From contig NZ_JAGGOF010000040.1 of assembly GCF_018614775.1 (NCBI RefSeq), positions 1 through 64,000 on the forward strand: a DNA stretch of 64,000 nucleotides. The letters are read 5' to 3'. This stretch comes from Pseudomonas fluorescens. Its GTDB lineage: Bacteria; Pseudomonadota; Gammaproteobacteria; Pseudomonadales; Pseudomonadaceae. The position numbers were made by a program, and so were the translations under genes. Positions 38,376 through 47,098 of the stretch are shown in pieces; the first letter of the stretch is position 1, and the number at the start of each line of letters is the position of its first letter. The notes under the pieces are model-generated. The model was not told the DNA's origin. It made no database searches and was given only the letters and a program-made list of their open reading frames with translations.

Positions 38376-38833
38376 GGGATTTCCAGCGCCTTTGGCTAAG
38401 TGGACCGGGCAACGCATTGCCGGGTCGGGTTCGATCAGGTGCTTTTCTCAAGAACACCCGCGGGGCACGAACGTGTGCCGTTCCACCCTCGCTGCTCAGG
38501 TTAAAAGAGCTTGGATGCGGGGGCAGATAAAAAATTCTGTGCAACAAATTATGAAAACTCGTCCCTTTCGTCGAATAGTACCCGAGTGCAACCGGAGGAC
38601 ATTCTCATCCAGGCGAGGATGGCGCCGTTCAGCGCAGGGCCGATCATACAGGGGTCTTGCTCAAAAGCGGACGCCGAACATCAAGTTACTTATCGCCCTA
38701 GCGTCTTTATTGTTACGTGCTTATGACAAAACGATCATTCCATCCGTGTGACGCTTTGGTTAGAACTCAACACAGGTTGACGTCGCCACGGCGCCAACAC
38801 CTTGGCTCGTCACGCCGGCAACGAGCCACCAAC
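38376..38833. other. Long divergent intergenic region, rlmKL / rmf
   Basis: A 532-base gap including the rmf leader. No ORF here has both a ribosome site and a protein-like composition. The stretch 38540-38740 is relatively AT-rich and probably carries the promoters. No confident sigma70 element could be assigned. Confidence 0.4.
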
Positions 38834-38907
38834 GGCAGAATGATTCTGCCCCGACCTCGCGAGAGGTCGACGCTAAAGAAACAGTCAACAAGTGAGGGCA
38901 ACACCCT
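38834..38907 (+). promoter_or_regulatory. Structured rmf 5' leader with three hairpins
   Basis: Hairpin A at 38834-38850 (GGCAGA...TCTGCC), hairpin B at 38852-38869 (CGACCTC-GCGA-GAGGTCG with a GNRA tetraloop), and a small hairpin AGGG-CAACA-CCCT (38895-38907) that masks the ribosome site and abuts the start codon. Suggests post-transcriptional control of rmf. Confidence 0.5.
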
Positions 38908-39123
38908 ATGAGAAGACTTAAGCGTGATCCGTTGGAAAGAGCATTTTTACGCGGTTACCAATATGGCGTTGGTGGTAAATCCCGTGAGCTTTGCCCCTTT
39001 ACTCTACCGTCGGTACGTCAAGCCTGGATCAATGGCTGGCGAGAAGGACGCGGCGACAACTGGGACGGTATGACCGGCACTGCGGGTATCCATAGACTCA
39101 ACGAACTTCACGCCGTCGGCTGA
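38908..39123 (+). CDS. rmf: Ribosome modulation factor
   Basis: A 71-residue basic protein that dimerises 70S ribosomes into inactive 100S particles in stationary phase. The sequence MRRLKRDPLERAFLRGYQYGV followed by the W-I-N-G-W-R-E-G-R core is diagnostic. The start directly follows a short hairpin masking AGGG; a strong terminator lies 90 bases after the stop. Monocistronic. Confidence 0.97.
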   Translation: MRRLKRDPLERAFLRGYQYGVGGKSRELCPFTLPSVRQAWINGWREGRGDNWDGMTGTAGIHRLNELHAVG

Positions 39124-39212
39124 CACAGGGCTCAATACTCAAGAACTCGACAAACTGATGTGCCAATCAATTTAACCACGCGCGTCCCATCCGGACGGCG
39201 GGCTACGGCCCA

Positions 39213-39238
39213 GGGGCTCCTTTGAGGAGCCCTTTTTA
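39213..39238 (+). terminator. Intrinsic terminator of rmf
   Basis: Stem GGGCTCC / GGAGCCC (39214-39220, 39226-39232), loop TTTGA, followed by five T. Confidence 0.9.
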
Positions 39239-39283
39239 ATGCCGGAATCCCAGGTTATTGCCAGTCAACGCTGTTGAGATGCT

Positions 39284-39368
39284 GTGGGAGCAAGGCCTGC
39301 CCGCGATGCAGGCAATGCGGTCTACCTGAAACCGAGGCGCCTGTATCGCGAGCAAGCTTTGCTCCCAC
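39284..39368. repeat. REPIN 13 (24-base variant)
   Basis: Inverted cores at 39284-39307 and 39345-39368 using the longer GAGCAAAGC/GCTTTGCTC-type arm. With the rmf terminator it accounts for the 304-base gap between rmf and pyrD. Confidence 0.85.
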
Positions 39369-39427
39369 GGGAAATCTGCCCGCCACGGTGGATCTGTCCA
39401 CTTCAATGGGTCTGTGCAGGCCCTCGA

Positions 39428-40447
39428 TCAACCCAACGCCGCAATCGCATCCACCGACTCGCGAATCAACGCCGGCCCCTTGTAGATGAAGCCCGAATAA
39501 ATCTGCACCAGGCTCGCCCCGGCGCTGATTTTCTCGGCCGCATGCCGGCCTTCGGTGATCCCGCCCGCGGCGATGATCGGCAAGCGCCCCGCCAGCTCGG
39601 CGGCCAGGACTTTCACAGTGTGGGTGCTCTTTTCACGCACCGGCGCGCCGGACAAACCGCCCGCCTCGTCACCGTGTTCCAGCCCTTCGACACCCTCACG
39701 CCCCAGGGTCGTGTTGGTGGCGATCACCGCGTCCATGCCGGTCTCGATCAGCGCCTGGGCGACCTGGGTGGTTTCTTCGTCGGTCATGTCCGGGGCAATC
39801 TTGATCGCCAGCGGCACGTGCCGACCATGAATCACCGCCAGCTCGGCGCGACGCTGGGCCAGATCAGCCAGCAGTTGCTTGAGGGAATCGCCGAATTGCA
39901 GGCTGCGCAGCCCCGGCGTATTGGGTGAGCTGACGTTGACGGTCACGTAGCTGGCGTGGGCGTAGACCTTGTTCAGGCAGATCAGGTAATCGTCGACGGC
40001 AAGCTCCACCGGCGTGTCGAAGTTCTTGCCGATGTTGATACCCAGCACGCCCTTGTACTTGGCCGCTGCCACCCGGGCCAGCAAATGATCGACGCCGAGG
40101 TTGTTGAAGCCCATGCGGTTGATGATCGCCTCGGCTTGCGGCAGGCGGAAGATCCGTGGCTTGGGGTTGCCCGGCTGCGGTCGCGGGGTGACGGTGCCGA
40201 TTTCAACGAAACCGAAGCCCAACTGGGCGAACCCGTCGATGGCCGCGCCATTCTTGTCCAACCCCGCCGCCAACCCGACCGGGTTGTGGAACGGCAGGCC
40301 CATGACCGTCACCGGCAAGTTCGCCGGGGCCTTGCACAGCAAACCGTTAAGCCCCAGCCGCCCACCCGCGCCGATCAGGTCCAGGGACAGGTCGTGGGAG
40401 GTTTCCGGGGAAAGTTTGAACAGCAGCTCACGGGCCAGGGTGTACAT
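39428..40447 (-). CDS. pyrD: Dihydroorotate dehydrogenase (class 2, quinone)
   Basis: A 339-residue membrane-associated flavoenzyme oxidising dihydroorotate to orotate with ubiquinone, the fourth step of UMP synthesis. The short N-terminal helix ([20 protein letters not shown]) that anchors class 2 enzymes is present. FMN and substrate motifs: [10 protein letters not shown], the catalytic serine loop [11 protein letters not shown], and [10 protein letters not shown] near the C-terminus. The frame continues 78 codons upstream without homology, so 40447 is used. It marks the conserved-chromosome border of the T3SS region. Confidence 0.96.
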   Translation of the reverse strand: MYTLARELLFKLSPETSHDLSLDLIGAGGRLGLNGLLCKAPANLPVTVMGLPFHNPVGLAAGLDKNGAAIDGFAQLGFGFVEIGTVTPRPQPGNPKPRIFRLPQAEAIINRMGFNNLGVDHLLARVAAAKYKGVLGINIGKNFDTPVELAVDDYLICLNKVYAHASYVTVNVSSPNTPGLRSLQFGDSLKQLLADLAQRRAELAVIHGRHVPLAIKIAPDMTDEETTQVAQALIETGMDAVIATNTTLGREGVEGLEHGDEAGGLSGAPVREKSTHTVKVLAAELAGRLPIIAAGGITEGRHAAEKISAGASLVQIYSGFIYKGPALIRESVDAIAALG

Positions 40448-40668
40448 GGGTGGGTTTGACTCTGGGCAATAAAAAGTGACGCGAGTATACCGGGCAGGAA
40501 GGCCAGCGGCGAGAACCGGCTTGATTCCGGGCTCCCTCTTTGCGGCGACGCGCCGCTCCCTTTGCCTTGGAGCGTTATTTGATAGTTGCAAATGCCAAAA
40601 GCCTGCAAAAGACCGATGCAGCTGCAACGGCAGCAACCCAGTAGCCCTTCGCCACGCAGGATAAAAAA

Positions 40669-42171
40669 ATGACTGTCTCATTTTCAGGCGCCTCTATCGC
40701 TCAACACACTCCAAACGATTCCATTCGCGCCAAGGAACCGCACACCGTCATCGAGATTGAACGGAGCTCTACCGACACCGTTATAGAGATGCTCTGTGAA
40801 AGCATCCCTGCCGGGCAGAGAAGCCCGTTTCCATCCCAAGACGTGGAGTCCAGGCTGATAAACGCCGGGGAAGCGCTCGATACAATCATTACCGAACAAA
40901 GGAATAGCGCCGACAACCTCACTCAGCAGCTCATCGACGCCATCGCCGTGCAGATAGACGGCGGCCCTGACGTCCCAACGCTCACCAACGATTTCGTTCT
41001 GAACATTCCCGACCTGGCGCTGTTCGAAGGCTCAAGTCACTCGTCAGATACCGACACCTTCATACAACGCGGCCAAATCATCCTGGAGTACCTCGGCGAA
41101 CAACTGGGCAAACTGGCCCGTAATGAACTCGAAGGCGATCTTGGACGCTGGGCCGGCAACATGACCCACTCCGCTTTACGCACTGGCCTGGTCACCGGCA
41201 CCCTCACGGTGATCAGGCAACTGGTCGGGTTCGCCCTGGAAAAAACCCTCCAATCCAATGCGGCTTCGCCATTGACCCGCAGTGTGATCGGCGCGGTTGC
41301 CCAGAGCATCGGCCCACTGCTGAACATCCTCGGCGCGATCAGGGACGAGTGCAATGGCACGGCGAACCAGGAAACGCGCCTGGCCCGCCTCCTTACACTC
41401 ACATTATCGGGCTTAGCCTTCGCCGCTGCGGCAACCGTGCCATCGGCGCTGCCGGCATTGGCTTCGTTTGGCTCGCAAATGGCCTTCTACACATTTGCCC
41501 AGGATCTGGTGAGCCTGTTCTGCCCTGCCGGCGACAATGCAAAAGCCAACCCCGGCGGTACGGCAGCCGCAGGCCTGATTAATGGCATTCTCCAGTTCCT
41601 GTCGTTCACCGCAATGAACTACACCGCCCCGCACTCCGGTCCCGGGTATGTCATGGGGCAAGCTAACAAGCCTTCTTCACCTGAAGGAGAAGGGCTGGCT
41701 TCTCAACTTCTGGCCTGGATGGAACAACAGGAGGCAACCGCACCTGATGTAAATCTGTCACCAGAGGCCCGAGCCAACCAGATTGTCGAATCCCTGGGTC
41801 CAGTCCTTGAGCACGATGTGTGGCGAGGAACCTACAATGGCCTGGCCGATTTCCTGGGCCAACTGTTCATGGGCGAAGCGATGCATGCCCTCCAGGCAAA
41901 TCCTTCTGACAAGGGCTATCGGGTCAACCCTGTCACTTGGCGACTGCCCACTGCCGAGCAAACAGGCAATCAACTCCTGTCCACGAATGCGATACGAACC
42001 TCCGTAGGGCAAGTCATCATGGCCGTGGTCATCTCGGCTTCGCGGTACTTTTCGGATCTGGTCGATAAACGTACGGCTGACCATATCGCCAATTTTCTCG
42101 TCGCCGCCGTGGTGTTCGCTTTACGTCCCGGCAGCACCTACATCAACGAGCGTAATCCCAAGACCACATAG
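40669..42171 (+). CDS. Unrecognised 500-aa protein, candidate T3SS effector or pore protein
   Basis: A 500-residue protein with no fold I recognise. The first 60 residues are polar and Ser/Thr/Ile-rich ([18 protein letters not shown]), as in many type III secretion signals. Hydrophobic stretches occur at roughly 165-190, 240-290, 300-320 and 440-470, with small-residue-rich helices ([19 protein letters not shown]). There is no Sec signal peptide. AGGA 9 bases upstream supports the ATG. It is the only plus-strand gene of the region, convergent with the OrgC-like gene (45-base gap). Position and N-terminus suggest a T3SS substrate with membrane-interacting helices; this is inference. Confidence 0.6.
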   Translation: MTVSFSGASIAQHTPNDSIRAKEPHTVIEIERSSTDTVIEMLCESIPAGQRSPFPSQDVESRLINAGEALDTIITEQRNSADNLTQQLIDAIAVQIDGGPDVPTLTNDFVLNIPDLALFEGSSHSSDTDTFIQRGQIILEYLGEQLGKLARNELEGDLGRWAGNMTHSALRTGLVTGTLTVIRQLVGFALEKTLQSNAASPLTRSVIGAVAQSIGPLLNILGAIRDECNGTANQETRLARLLTLTLSGLAFAAAATVPSALPALASFGSQMAFYTFAQDLVSLFCPAGDNAKANPGGTAAAGLINGILQFLSFTAMNYTAPHSGPGYVMGQANKPSSPEGEGLASQLLAWMEQQEATAPDVNLSPEARANQIVESLGPVLEHDVWRGTYNGLADFLGQLFMGEAMHALQANPSDKGYRVNPVTWRLPTAEQTGNQLLSTNAIRTSVGQVIMAVVISASRYFSDLVDKRTADHIANFLVAAVVFALRPGSTYINERNPKTT

Positions 42172-42216
42172 ATGTTCTCAAGCTGCATGCGCCTTGTCTT
42201 CCTGCCAAGGCGCCCC

Positions 42217-42642
42217 TCACCATTCACTTTTCTCCCAAGCCTCATCCGCCATCGGCTGAAACACATCACGCATCCACCCCGTGACAAACACCTCCATGGC
42301 AAACGCCAACCCGTTGGCGCCGCTGACCTCCTTATAGAGCGGCGACTTTTCCAGCCCCTCATCCTTCAACCGAAACAGAACCTGCAACGTGATCGCCTTC
42401 AACGCGCTGGCGGTCGGGTACGCCGCTGCTTCCCCATCAGCCCCACGCAGCCCTCGTAAAAATTCATAAATGGCCTTCTCGCCCTGCCCTTCCATCGCCA
42501 TAAGCCATTGATAAAGCTGTTCGAACTCAAGGTCCGGGCGCTTGTTGTCAGGCGCGGCCAGCAAGCGTGACTCCAGCGTCTCAACCGGCGGGGCCGCACC
42601 GGGATCCTGCACACTGGAAGCGGATGAGGATTCAATCTTCAT
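42217..42642 (-). CDS. OrgC-like T3SS protein
   Basis: A 141-residue protein occupying the position of Salmonella orgC, right after orgB. It has an acidic N-terminal part rich in Ser/Pro and a helical C-terminal part (FEQLYQWLMAMEGQGEKAIYE, AFAMEVFVTGWMRDVF). Salmonella OrgC (about 150 residues) is secreted early and promotes needle polymerisation. The ATG at 42642 lies inside the end of sctL, 11 bases overlapping, implying translational coupling. Assignment rests on size and position more than on sequence. Confidence 0.6.
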   Translation of the reverse strand: MKIESSSASSVQDPGAAPPVETLESRLLAAPDNKRPDLEFEQLYQWLMAMEGQGEKAIYEFLRGLRGADGEAAAYPTASALKAITLQVLFRLKDEGLEKSPLYKEVSGANGLAFAMEVFVTGWMRDVFQPMADEAWEKSEW

Positions 42643-43324
42643 GACGAACATCGCCCGCAATGCTGAAGCTCGCACACAGCGCCGTCAGCGCCTGCAAAGA
42701 GGCCTGGTCCAGGGCCCGAACCGACGCCGGCAGATCGGCGAGGCTCGCCAACAACCGTGGCGCCAGCCGCTCCCGGATGGTTTCAACGTCGAACTCCAGC
42801 AACTGGTCCGCGAGCCGCAGCACGTAGCGGTCCTGGGGGTGATATTCCAGGATCAGTTCGCCGGCCCAGCGCTTGCGCAGGTTCTCCCGCAGTTCAGGAC
42901 CACGGGAGCGGCAGTGCTGCGGCAACACCAGTTGCAACACTGCGCCGGCGTCGCTGGGTTGCCCGGCCAGCCAGCGCTCCAGCATTTCCTCCAGCCATTG
43001 CGGGCAGCTCAAGGCTTGCCTGAGCAAGTCACCCGCGGCCTGGGCCAGATCATTGCGCAGTTGCAGCCCCAGGCTTTGCGACCTCGACAAGCCCTGCGCC
43101 AAATGCCCGGCCGCACGCAGGATGCCTTCGCCATAGCCTTGTTGAAACGCCTGGGCGCGTACCGCCTCGGCTTCACGCTGGGCTTGTTCAACACACTCGC
43201 GGGCGCGGCGCTGGGCCTCCCGTTGCAAGGCATGACGACGGCGTGCCGCGGCGATGTCCTCGCGCGCCAGGCGCACCTCTTCGTCATCGGGCAAGTCAAC
43301 CAGGGATCGGATCGAGTCGAGCAT
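42632..43324 (-). CDS. sctL: T3SS stator protein SctL (OrgB-like)
   Basis: A 230-residue FliH/YscL-type cytoplasmic protein connecting the ATPase to the sorting platform. An acidic N-terminus is followed by a long charged helix (about 20-80, ALQREAQRRARECVEQAQREAEAVRAQ in register for a coiled coil) and a globular C-terminal domain. Length agrees with Salmonella OrgB (226). It overlaps the sctK gene by 29 bases. The start MLDSIRSLVDLP is chosen over a 48-codon extension lying in the sctK shadow frame. Confidence 0.8.
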   Translation of the reverse strand: MLDSIRSLVDLPDDEEVRLAREDIAAARRRHALQREAQRRARECVEQAQREAEAVRAQAFQQGYGEGILRAAGHLAQGLSRSQSLGLQLRNDLAQAAGDLLRQALSCPQWLEEMLERWLAGQPSDAGAVLQLVLPQHCRSRGPELRENLRKRWAGELILEYHPQDRYVLRLADQLLEFDVETIRERLAPRLLASLADLPASVRALDQASLQALTALCASFSIAGDVRHED

Positions 43325-43865
43325 GCTGCACCGCCAGGAGAAAAAGCGTCGGGACCGGTTTCGGGACCGGCCATTGCCGGTGCAAGCGCACCACCGGCTC
43401 GGAGAATTGCAGGGCCAGGCGCTCCAGCAGCCAGGGCGGCACCTGTTGATGCCAGCTCCACAGCGCATTGAGGCCGGCCGCTTCGATCTGTTCCATTGAA
43501 ATCGGCAAGCGGTCGATCGGCAGATCGCCGCGAGCGCCCAGGTGATAGCCGGCGAACCGGCGTACCGACGCCGGCAGGCACCGCAACGCAGCGCCCCGCG
43601 CCAGCTCGGGCATCAGGCGATAGGCGCCCATCAGCAAGGCAATAAAGGGCAGCTGTCGCCAATGACGAACCCACTGTTTCGCCACGCCGGTCAGCCGCAC
43701 CGAAGGCAACCACACCGGCATCGACAATCCGTCGAGCAGCATTCGGTTGAGCAGACTCCGGGCCTCGGCGCCTTCGAATTCCCTTGGGATCAGCAGACGC
43801 TGAGGGTGCAGATAACCCAAAGGCTCCGCGAAGATTCGCCGCAGGCATTCAACGTCCGACATCAC
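43296..43865 (-). CDS. sctK: T3SS sorting-platform protein SctK (OrgA-like)
   Basis: A 189-residue protein matching OrgA/MxiK/YscK in length and order. Segments such as CLRRIFAEPLGYLHPQRLLIP near the N-terminus and a Trp/Leu-rich C-terminal half (WSWHQQVPPWLLERLALQF) recall OrgA. SctK links SctQ pods to the inner ring SctD at the cytoplasmic face. It overlaps the sctJ stop by 17 bases. Either ATG (43865 or 43862) could start it. Confidence 0.75.
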   Translation of the reverse strand: MMSDVECLRRIFAEPLGYLHPQRLLIPREFEGAEARSLLNRMLLDGLSMPVWLPSVRLTGVAKQWVRHWRQLPFIALLMGAYRLMPELARGAALRCLPASVRRFAGYHLGARGDLPIDRLPISMEQIEAAGLNALWSWHQQVPPWLLERLALQFSEPVVRLHRQWPVPKPVPTLFLLAVQHARLDPIPG

Positions 43866-44571
43866 GCCGCCTCACGCCCGCCGAGTGGTAGACCCATGTC
43901 GCACCGCCGGCCACCAGCACCCCGCTCATCACCCCCAGCAACCACGGCCAGGGCGAATACGACGGTGTGGCAACCACCGACGGCGCAACGTGCTGGATAG
44001 GTGACCGCCTGGACAGCACCACCGACACGTTTTCGTAGTCCACTTCGGCAAAGCTGTTCTTGAGAAAGCGCTTGATGTCGCTGATCAGCAGTTGCGGTTC
44101 CACGTCGCGCTCATGCAGCACCACCGCCGCAAGGTGCACCGGTGCCGGCTTACGCCCGCCCTCGCCGGCATCCAGGTCGTAACTGACATGGACCCGCGCC
44201 GACACCACACCTTCGAGGACGCCCAACGACTGCTCTACCCGCTGCTCCAGCGCCGAATACAACCGGGCCTTTTCAGCCCGTGGCGATGCCACCAGGGAAT
44301 CGCTGGGAAACATTTCCGACACTTGCAACCGGGGTCGAGACGGCAATGAATAAAGGTTGAGCAGATCGACAGCCGCCGAAAAATCCAGCGGATCGACTTT
44401 CACCGCGTAGCCGGTTTTGCCGGTGTCGACCTTCACGGCCGCGATGTTGTTGCGCTGCAGCACCGACAGCACTTCATTGGCCTGCTGCTGATCCAGCCCT
44501 TCCAGCAGGCTCGGCTGGCGACACCCCGCCAGCGCCAGGCACAACAGCAACCCCCACACCGCCGTTTTCAT
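43849..44571 (-). CDS. sctJ: T3SS inner-ring lipoprotein SctJ (PrgK-like)
   Basis: A 240-residue lipoprotein of the YscJ/FliF family. The signal peptide ends in the lipobox LALAGC with Cys17 as the lipidated residue. The two ring-building domains follow (about 20-75 with LDQQQANEVLSVLQRNNI, and 105-175 with RVHVSYDLDAGE), and a C-terminal TM (WPWLLGVMSGVLVAGGATWVY) anchors it. It forms the inner-membrane ring with SctD. Its start overlaps the sctI stop by four bases (ATGA). Confidence 0.92.
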   Translation of the reverse strand: MKTAVWGLLLCLALAGCRQPSLLEGLDQQQANEVLSVLQRNNIAAVKVDTGKTGYAVKVDPLDFSAAVDLLNLYSLPSRPRLQVSEMFPSDSLVASPRAEKARLYSALEQRVEQSLGVLEGVVSARVHVSYDLDAGEGGRKPAPVHLAAVVLHERDVEPQLLISDIKRFLKNSFAEVDYENVSVVLSRRSPIQHVAPSVVATPSYSPWPWLLGVMSGVLVAGGATWVYHSAGVRRRDVGR

Positions 44572-44876
44572 GACGCACGCAACAAGGTTTCAGCCGTGCC
44601 CACGGCTTTGCGCACCATCACGTTGAGCAAGTTGATGTCAACGTTGTACTGCCCGGTGAGCTCCTGCAACTGGGTCAATACGTCGGGATTGGTGATGTCC
44701 GGGCGTCGCAGCAGCTGGCTGATCGCCGAGACGTCTTGCCCGCTGTCGACGGCTGACCGGGCAAAGGTTTCGATCAATCGCGATTCCAGTGAAACGATCG
44801 GACCTTCCTGGGGGCCGCGCAATTCGATGAAGGCCGACCGCGCAACGGCGGTCGGGGACATATCTAGGATGGGCAT
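44568..44876 (-). CDS. sctI: T3SS inner-rod protein SctI (PrgJ-like)
   Basis: A 102-residue protein (PrgJ is 101) with the characteristic conserved C-terminus: TGQYNVDINLLNVMVRKAVG...ETLLRAS. The N-terminal half is variable, as in the family. It forms the inner-rod adaptor between export gate and needle. ATG at 44876 is used; a GTG three codons earlier is possible. Third gene of the prgHIJK-orgABC operon. Confidence 0.9.
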   Translation of the reverse strand: MPILDMSPTAVARSAFIELRGPQEGPIVSLESRLIETFARSAVDSGQDVSAISQLLRRPDITNPDVLTQLQELTGQYNVDINLLNVMVRKAVGTAETLLRAS

Positions 44877-44934
44877 ACGGTGCACTCATGAAACGGCCAC
44901 CGTCACGGACGATGGCCGGCCAAAGGAAAAAGGC

Positions 44935-45195
44935 TCAGCGAGCCGCCTGGATGATCGCCATGTCGATGTCCTTGAACCCCTTGATCGTGTTGGTCTGGGC
45001 GTTGCGAAAGACCGTGTACGAGGAAAATGCGGTCTGGTAGGCCGCCAGCAGCCCGGGGTCCGAAGCGTCCTTCTTGAGTTCTTCAAGTGCCTTGTCCAAG
45101 GCCATCTTGAGATTCTGGGCGCCGGCCTCGAATGCGGCGGCTTGTTCCCCGAGAAAATCATCGGGGAATGTGATGGGGAGTCCGATACCTGCCAT
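44935..45195 (-). CDS. sctF: T3SS needle subunit SctF (PrgI-like)
   Basis: An 86-residue helical-hairpin needle protomer. The C-terminal half DPGLLAAYQTAFSSYTVFRNAQTN... and the closing FKDIDMAIIQAAR align closely with PrgI (SDPALLAAYQ, YRNAQSNTVK, FKDIDAAIIQ). The extracellular needle is built of many copies. Starts 7 bases after the sctD stop; AT-content and codon use are like its neighbours. Confidence 0.96.
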   Translation of the reverse strand: MAGIGLPITFPDDFLGEQAAAFEAGAQNLKMALDKALEELKKDASDPGLLAAYQTAFSSYTVFRNAQTNTIKGFKDIDMAIIQAAR

Positions 45196-45202
45196 GCGTC
45201 AC

Positions 45203-46369
45203 CTACTCTGTCTGTGTTGAGAAATGCCAGGACGAAGCACTCGTCTTGACGTAGCCCTGGGGGCCGGTTTGAAACGACTTGCCCTTGAGCGCGTCGTCCT
45301 TGAGCGCGACGGTGAACTGCACGTAGCGATCACCCCACTGCCGGTAGAAACCGTCGACGTACCGGCGAGCGGCGGCCAGCTCGGCATCCTGCAGATCACC
45401 CTCGACGGCAAACGTGACACTGTCCTGGTAATCAACCCGGCTGAAGGCCAGCGAAAGGCGTTGCAAACCACCTTGGGCAAGATCAGCCAGCACCTCGTCA
45501 TCCTGCATCTGCACCACGACGTCCCGGGCATAGGGCGCTGCTGCCAGCAGCGTTTCGAGCAGGCTCGCCTGGCGGTCGGGCGTCAGCAGATTGCGTTGCG
45601 CGCTGAGCAACAGGCGCGGCAGCGAGGGGTCCTTGAGATCGAGGTAATGCCAGGCCAGTTGCGGGTCGTGGTCGATCAGTACCTGCTCCAGCCGACGACG
45701 CTCGTGGTCTACCAACAGCACCTCGCCGTTCAGGCTGTGATGACGCGACAGCACTTGTCGGCTCCAACCGGCATCGCGCTCGGACGACACAAAGGCGTAA
45801 ACCGTCCCGTCACGTCCAGCCAGCACCTGGGCACTGACCCCGGCGATCAGCGCACGGACATCGGTTTCAGGCGCCGGCCCGGGCATCCACCAGAAGCTGA
45901 CCGCAACGAGCAACGCCAACAGCGCCAGGGCGCCGCCGAACCATCGGGTACGCAGGCTGTGACATGGGATGAGCGCAGCATCGACGGGCATGCCGGTTGG
46001 TGGCTGGAAAAGATCGGATGCCCAGCACTGGCCCGCAGGACGCAGGGCGATGTGCAAGCCACCGACCTGGGCCCTGGTCTGAAAAGCGCAGTGACGCACC
46101 TCGACCGACTCGCCAAGCAGGCGCAACGGCACGCCGTCTGCCGTAGCCTGATCGGCCAGCACCTCAAAGTTGCAGCCCGCCTCTTCCAGAGGGATGAAGA
46201 TCGCCTCGGCAGGAACGCTCACTGAAAGCGCCCCATCCCCCAGCGACGCCATCGCCCCAACCACAAACAAGGTGGTGCCTGCGCCAAGCGCGAACTCACA
46301 GCCCTGCAACGGACCATTGAGTATCCGCAGGACACAGGGCTGTGGCGTGGGTGCCGTCGGGACTGTCAC
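45203..46369 (-). CDS. sctD: T3SS inner-ring protein SctD (PrgH-like)
   Basis: A 388-residue bitopic protein (PrgH is 392): a cytoplasmic FHA-like domain (about 1-115), a TM at about 140-162 (WFGGALALLALLVAVSFWW), and a periplasmic ring-building part. The GTG at 46369 is chosen because GGAG lies 8 bases upstream and the length then matches PrgH; an ATG 40 codons earlier lacks support. First gene of the prg/org operon, separated from iagB by a REPIN-bearing gap. Confidence 0.88.
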   Translation of the reverse strand: MTVPTAPTPQPCVLRILNGPLQGCEFALGAGTTLFVVGAMASLGDGALSVSVPAEAIFIPLEEAGCNFEVLADQATADGVPLRLLGESVEVRHCAFQTRAQVGGLHIALRPAGQCWASDLFQPPTGMPVDAALIPCHSLRTRWFGGALALLALLVAVSFWWMPGPAPETDVRALIAGVSAQVLAGRDGTVYAFVSSERDAGWSRQVLSRHHSLNGEVLLVDHERRRLEQVLIDHDPQLAWHYLDLKDPSLPRLLLSAQRNLLTPDRQASLLETLLAAAPYARDVVVQMQDDEVLADLAQGGLQRLSLAFSRVDYQDSVTFAVEGDLQDAELAAARRYVDGFYRQWGDRYVQFTVALKDDALKGKSFQTGPQGYVKTSASSWHFSTQTE

Positions 46370-46492
46370 CGTCCAAACTCCAGGGCAGTCAAATGAGCGG
46401 CCATGGTAGAAATCACGAACGCCGCGTTCCTGATCGAAATCTGCCGATGGTGCCTTGCAAGGATCAGAATTCGAGCCAGGCCGCATCACCCT

Positions 46493-46581
46493 GTGGGAGC
46501 AAAGCCTGCTCGCGATTGCGGCTGGTCAGTTGATAAAAAGTTGTCGGGTCCACCGCTATCGCGAGCAAGCTTTGCTCCCAC
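46493..46581. repeat. REPIN 14, inside the T3SS locus
   Basis: Inverted 24-base cores at 46493-46516 and 46558-46581, lying in the gap between iagB and sctD. The only repeat of this family seen inside the T3SS genes. Confidence 0.9.
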
Positions 46582-46633
46582 AGGCTCATCTCCCACTGGC
46601 CCATTCGCTTTTCTGGGTGAACAGCATTGGGCC

Positions 46634-47098
46634 TCACGGCCGGTCCCGGGTGAGCACCTGATAACGCTGCCAGACCTTGCGCGCATAGCGCAGGCGCGCG
46701 GCCTGCCGATGGGGTGAGTTGCCGGCGTTGTAAGCGCCGACCGCCGTCCAGTTGTAACCGTAACGGCCGATGAACTCCGCCAGCACCGATGCGCCGACCT
46801 CCACGGACAGGCAAGGCTCGTCCAACAGACGCTGCTCGGTAATGCCCTGGTCTTTCAATCGCGACAGATGGCTGCTGTTGATCTGCATCAGCCCGATGTC
46901 GCGGGTGCCGTCGCGGTTGTGGTGGATGGCGTCCGGCTGCTGTCCCGATTCCACATCGGCAATCGCTTGCAGCAGCTCGGGTTCGATGGCGTGCAACCGT
47001 CCGGCCTGGCTCCAGCACCAGGCGTGGGCCTCGGCCATGCCAAGCCCCAGGCCGAGGTACACCGGCCAACCTAACCAAAGGCTGTGACGCCTCTTCAT
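46634..47098 (-). CDS. iagB: IagB-like lytic transglycosylase
   Basis: A 154-residue exported SLT-fold muramidase that opens peptidoglycan for the T3SS. Signal peptide at about residues 1-25 (ending AEAHA), catalytic Glu50 in IADVESGQ, then DIGLMQINSSH and AVGAYNAGNS, the conserved SLT motifs. Its start overlaps the HilA-like stop by 4 bases (ATGA), repeating the hilA-iagB pairing of Salmonella SPI-1. Confidence 0.92.
   Translation of the reverse strand: MKRRHSLWLGWPVYLGLGLGMAEAHAWCWSQAGRLHAIEPELLQAIADVESGQQPDAIHHNRDGTRDIGLMQINSSHLSRLKDQGITEQRLLDEPCLSVEVGASVLAEFIGRYGYNWTAVGAYNAGNSPHRQAARLRYARKVWQRYQVLTRDRP

Noticed and set aside
40669..42171. Assignment as SipA, SptP or another named effector
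   Set aside because: No actin-binding, phosphatase or GAP motif is visible; the protein is left unnamed.
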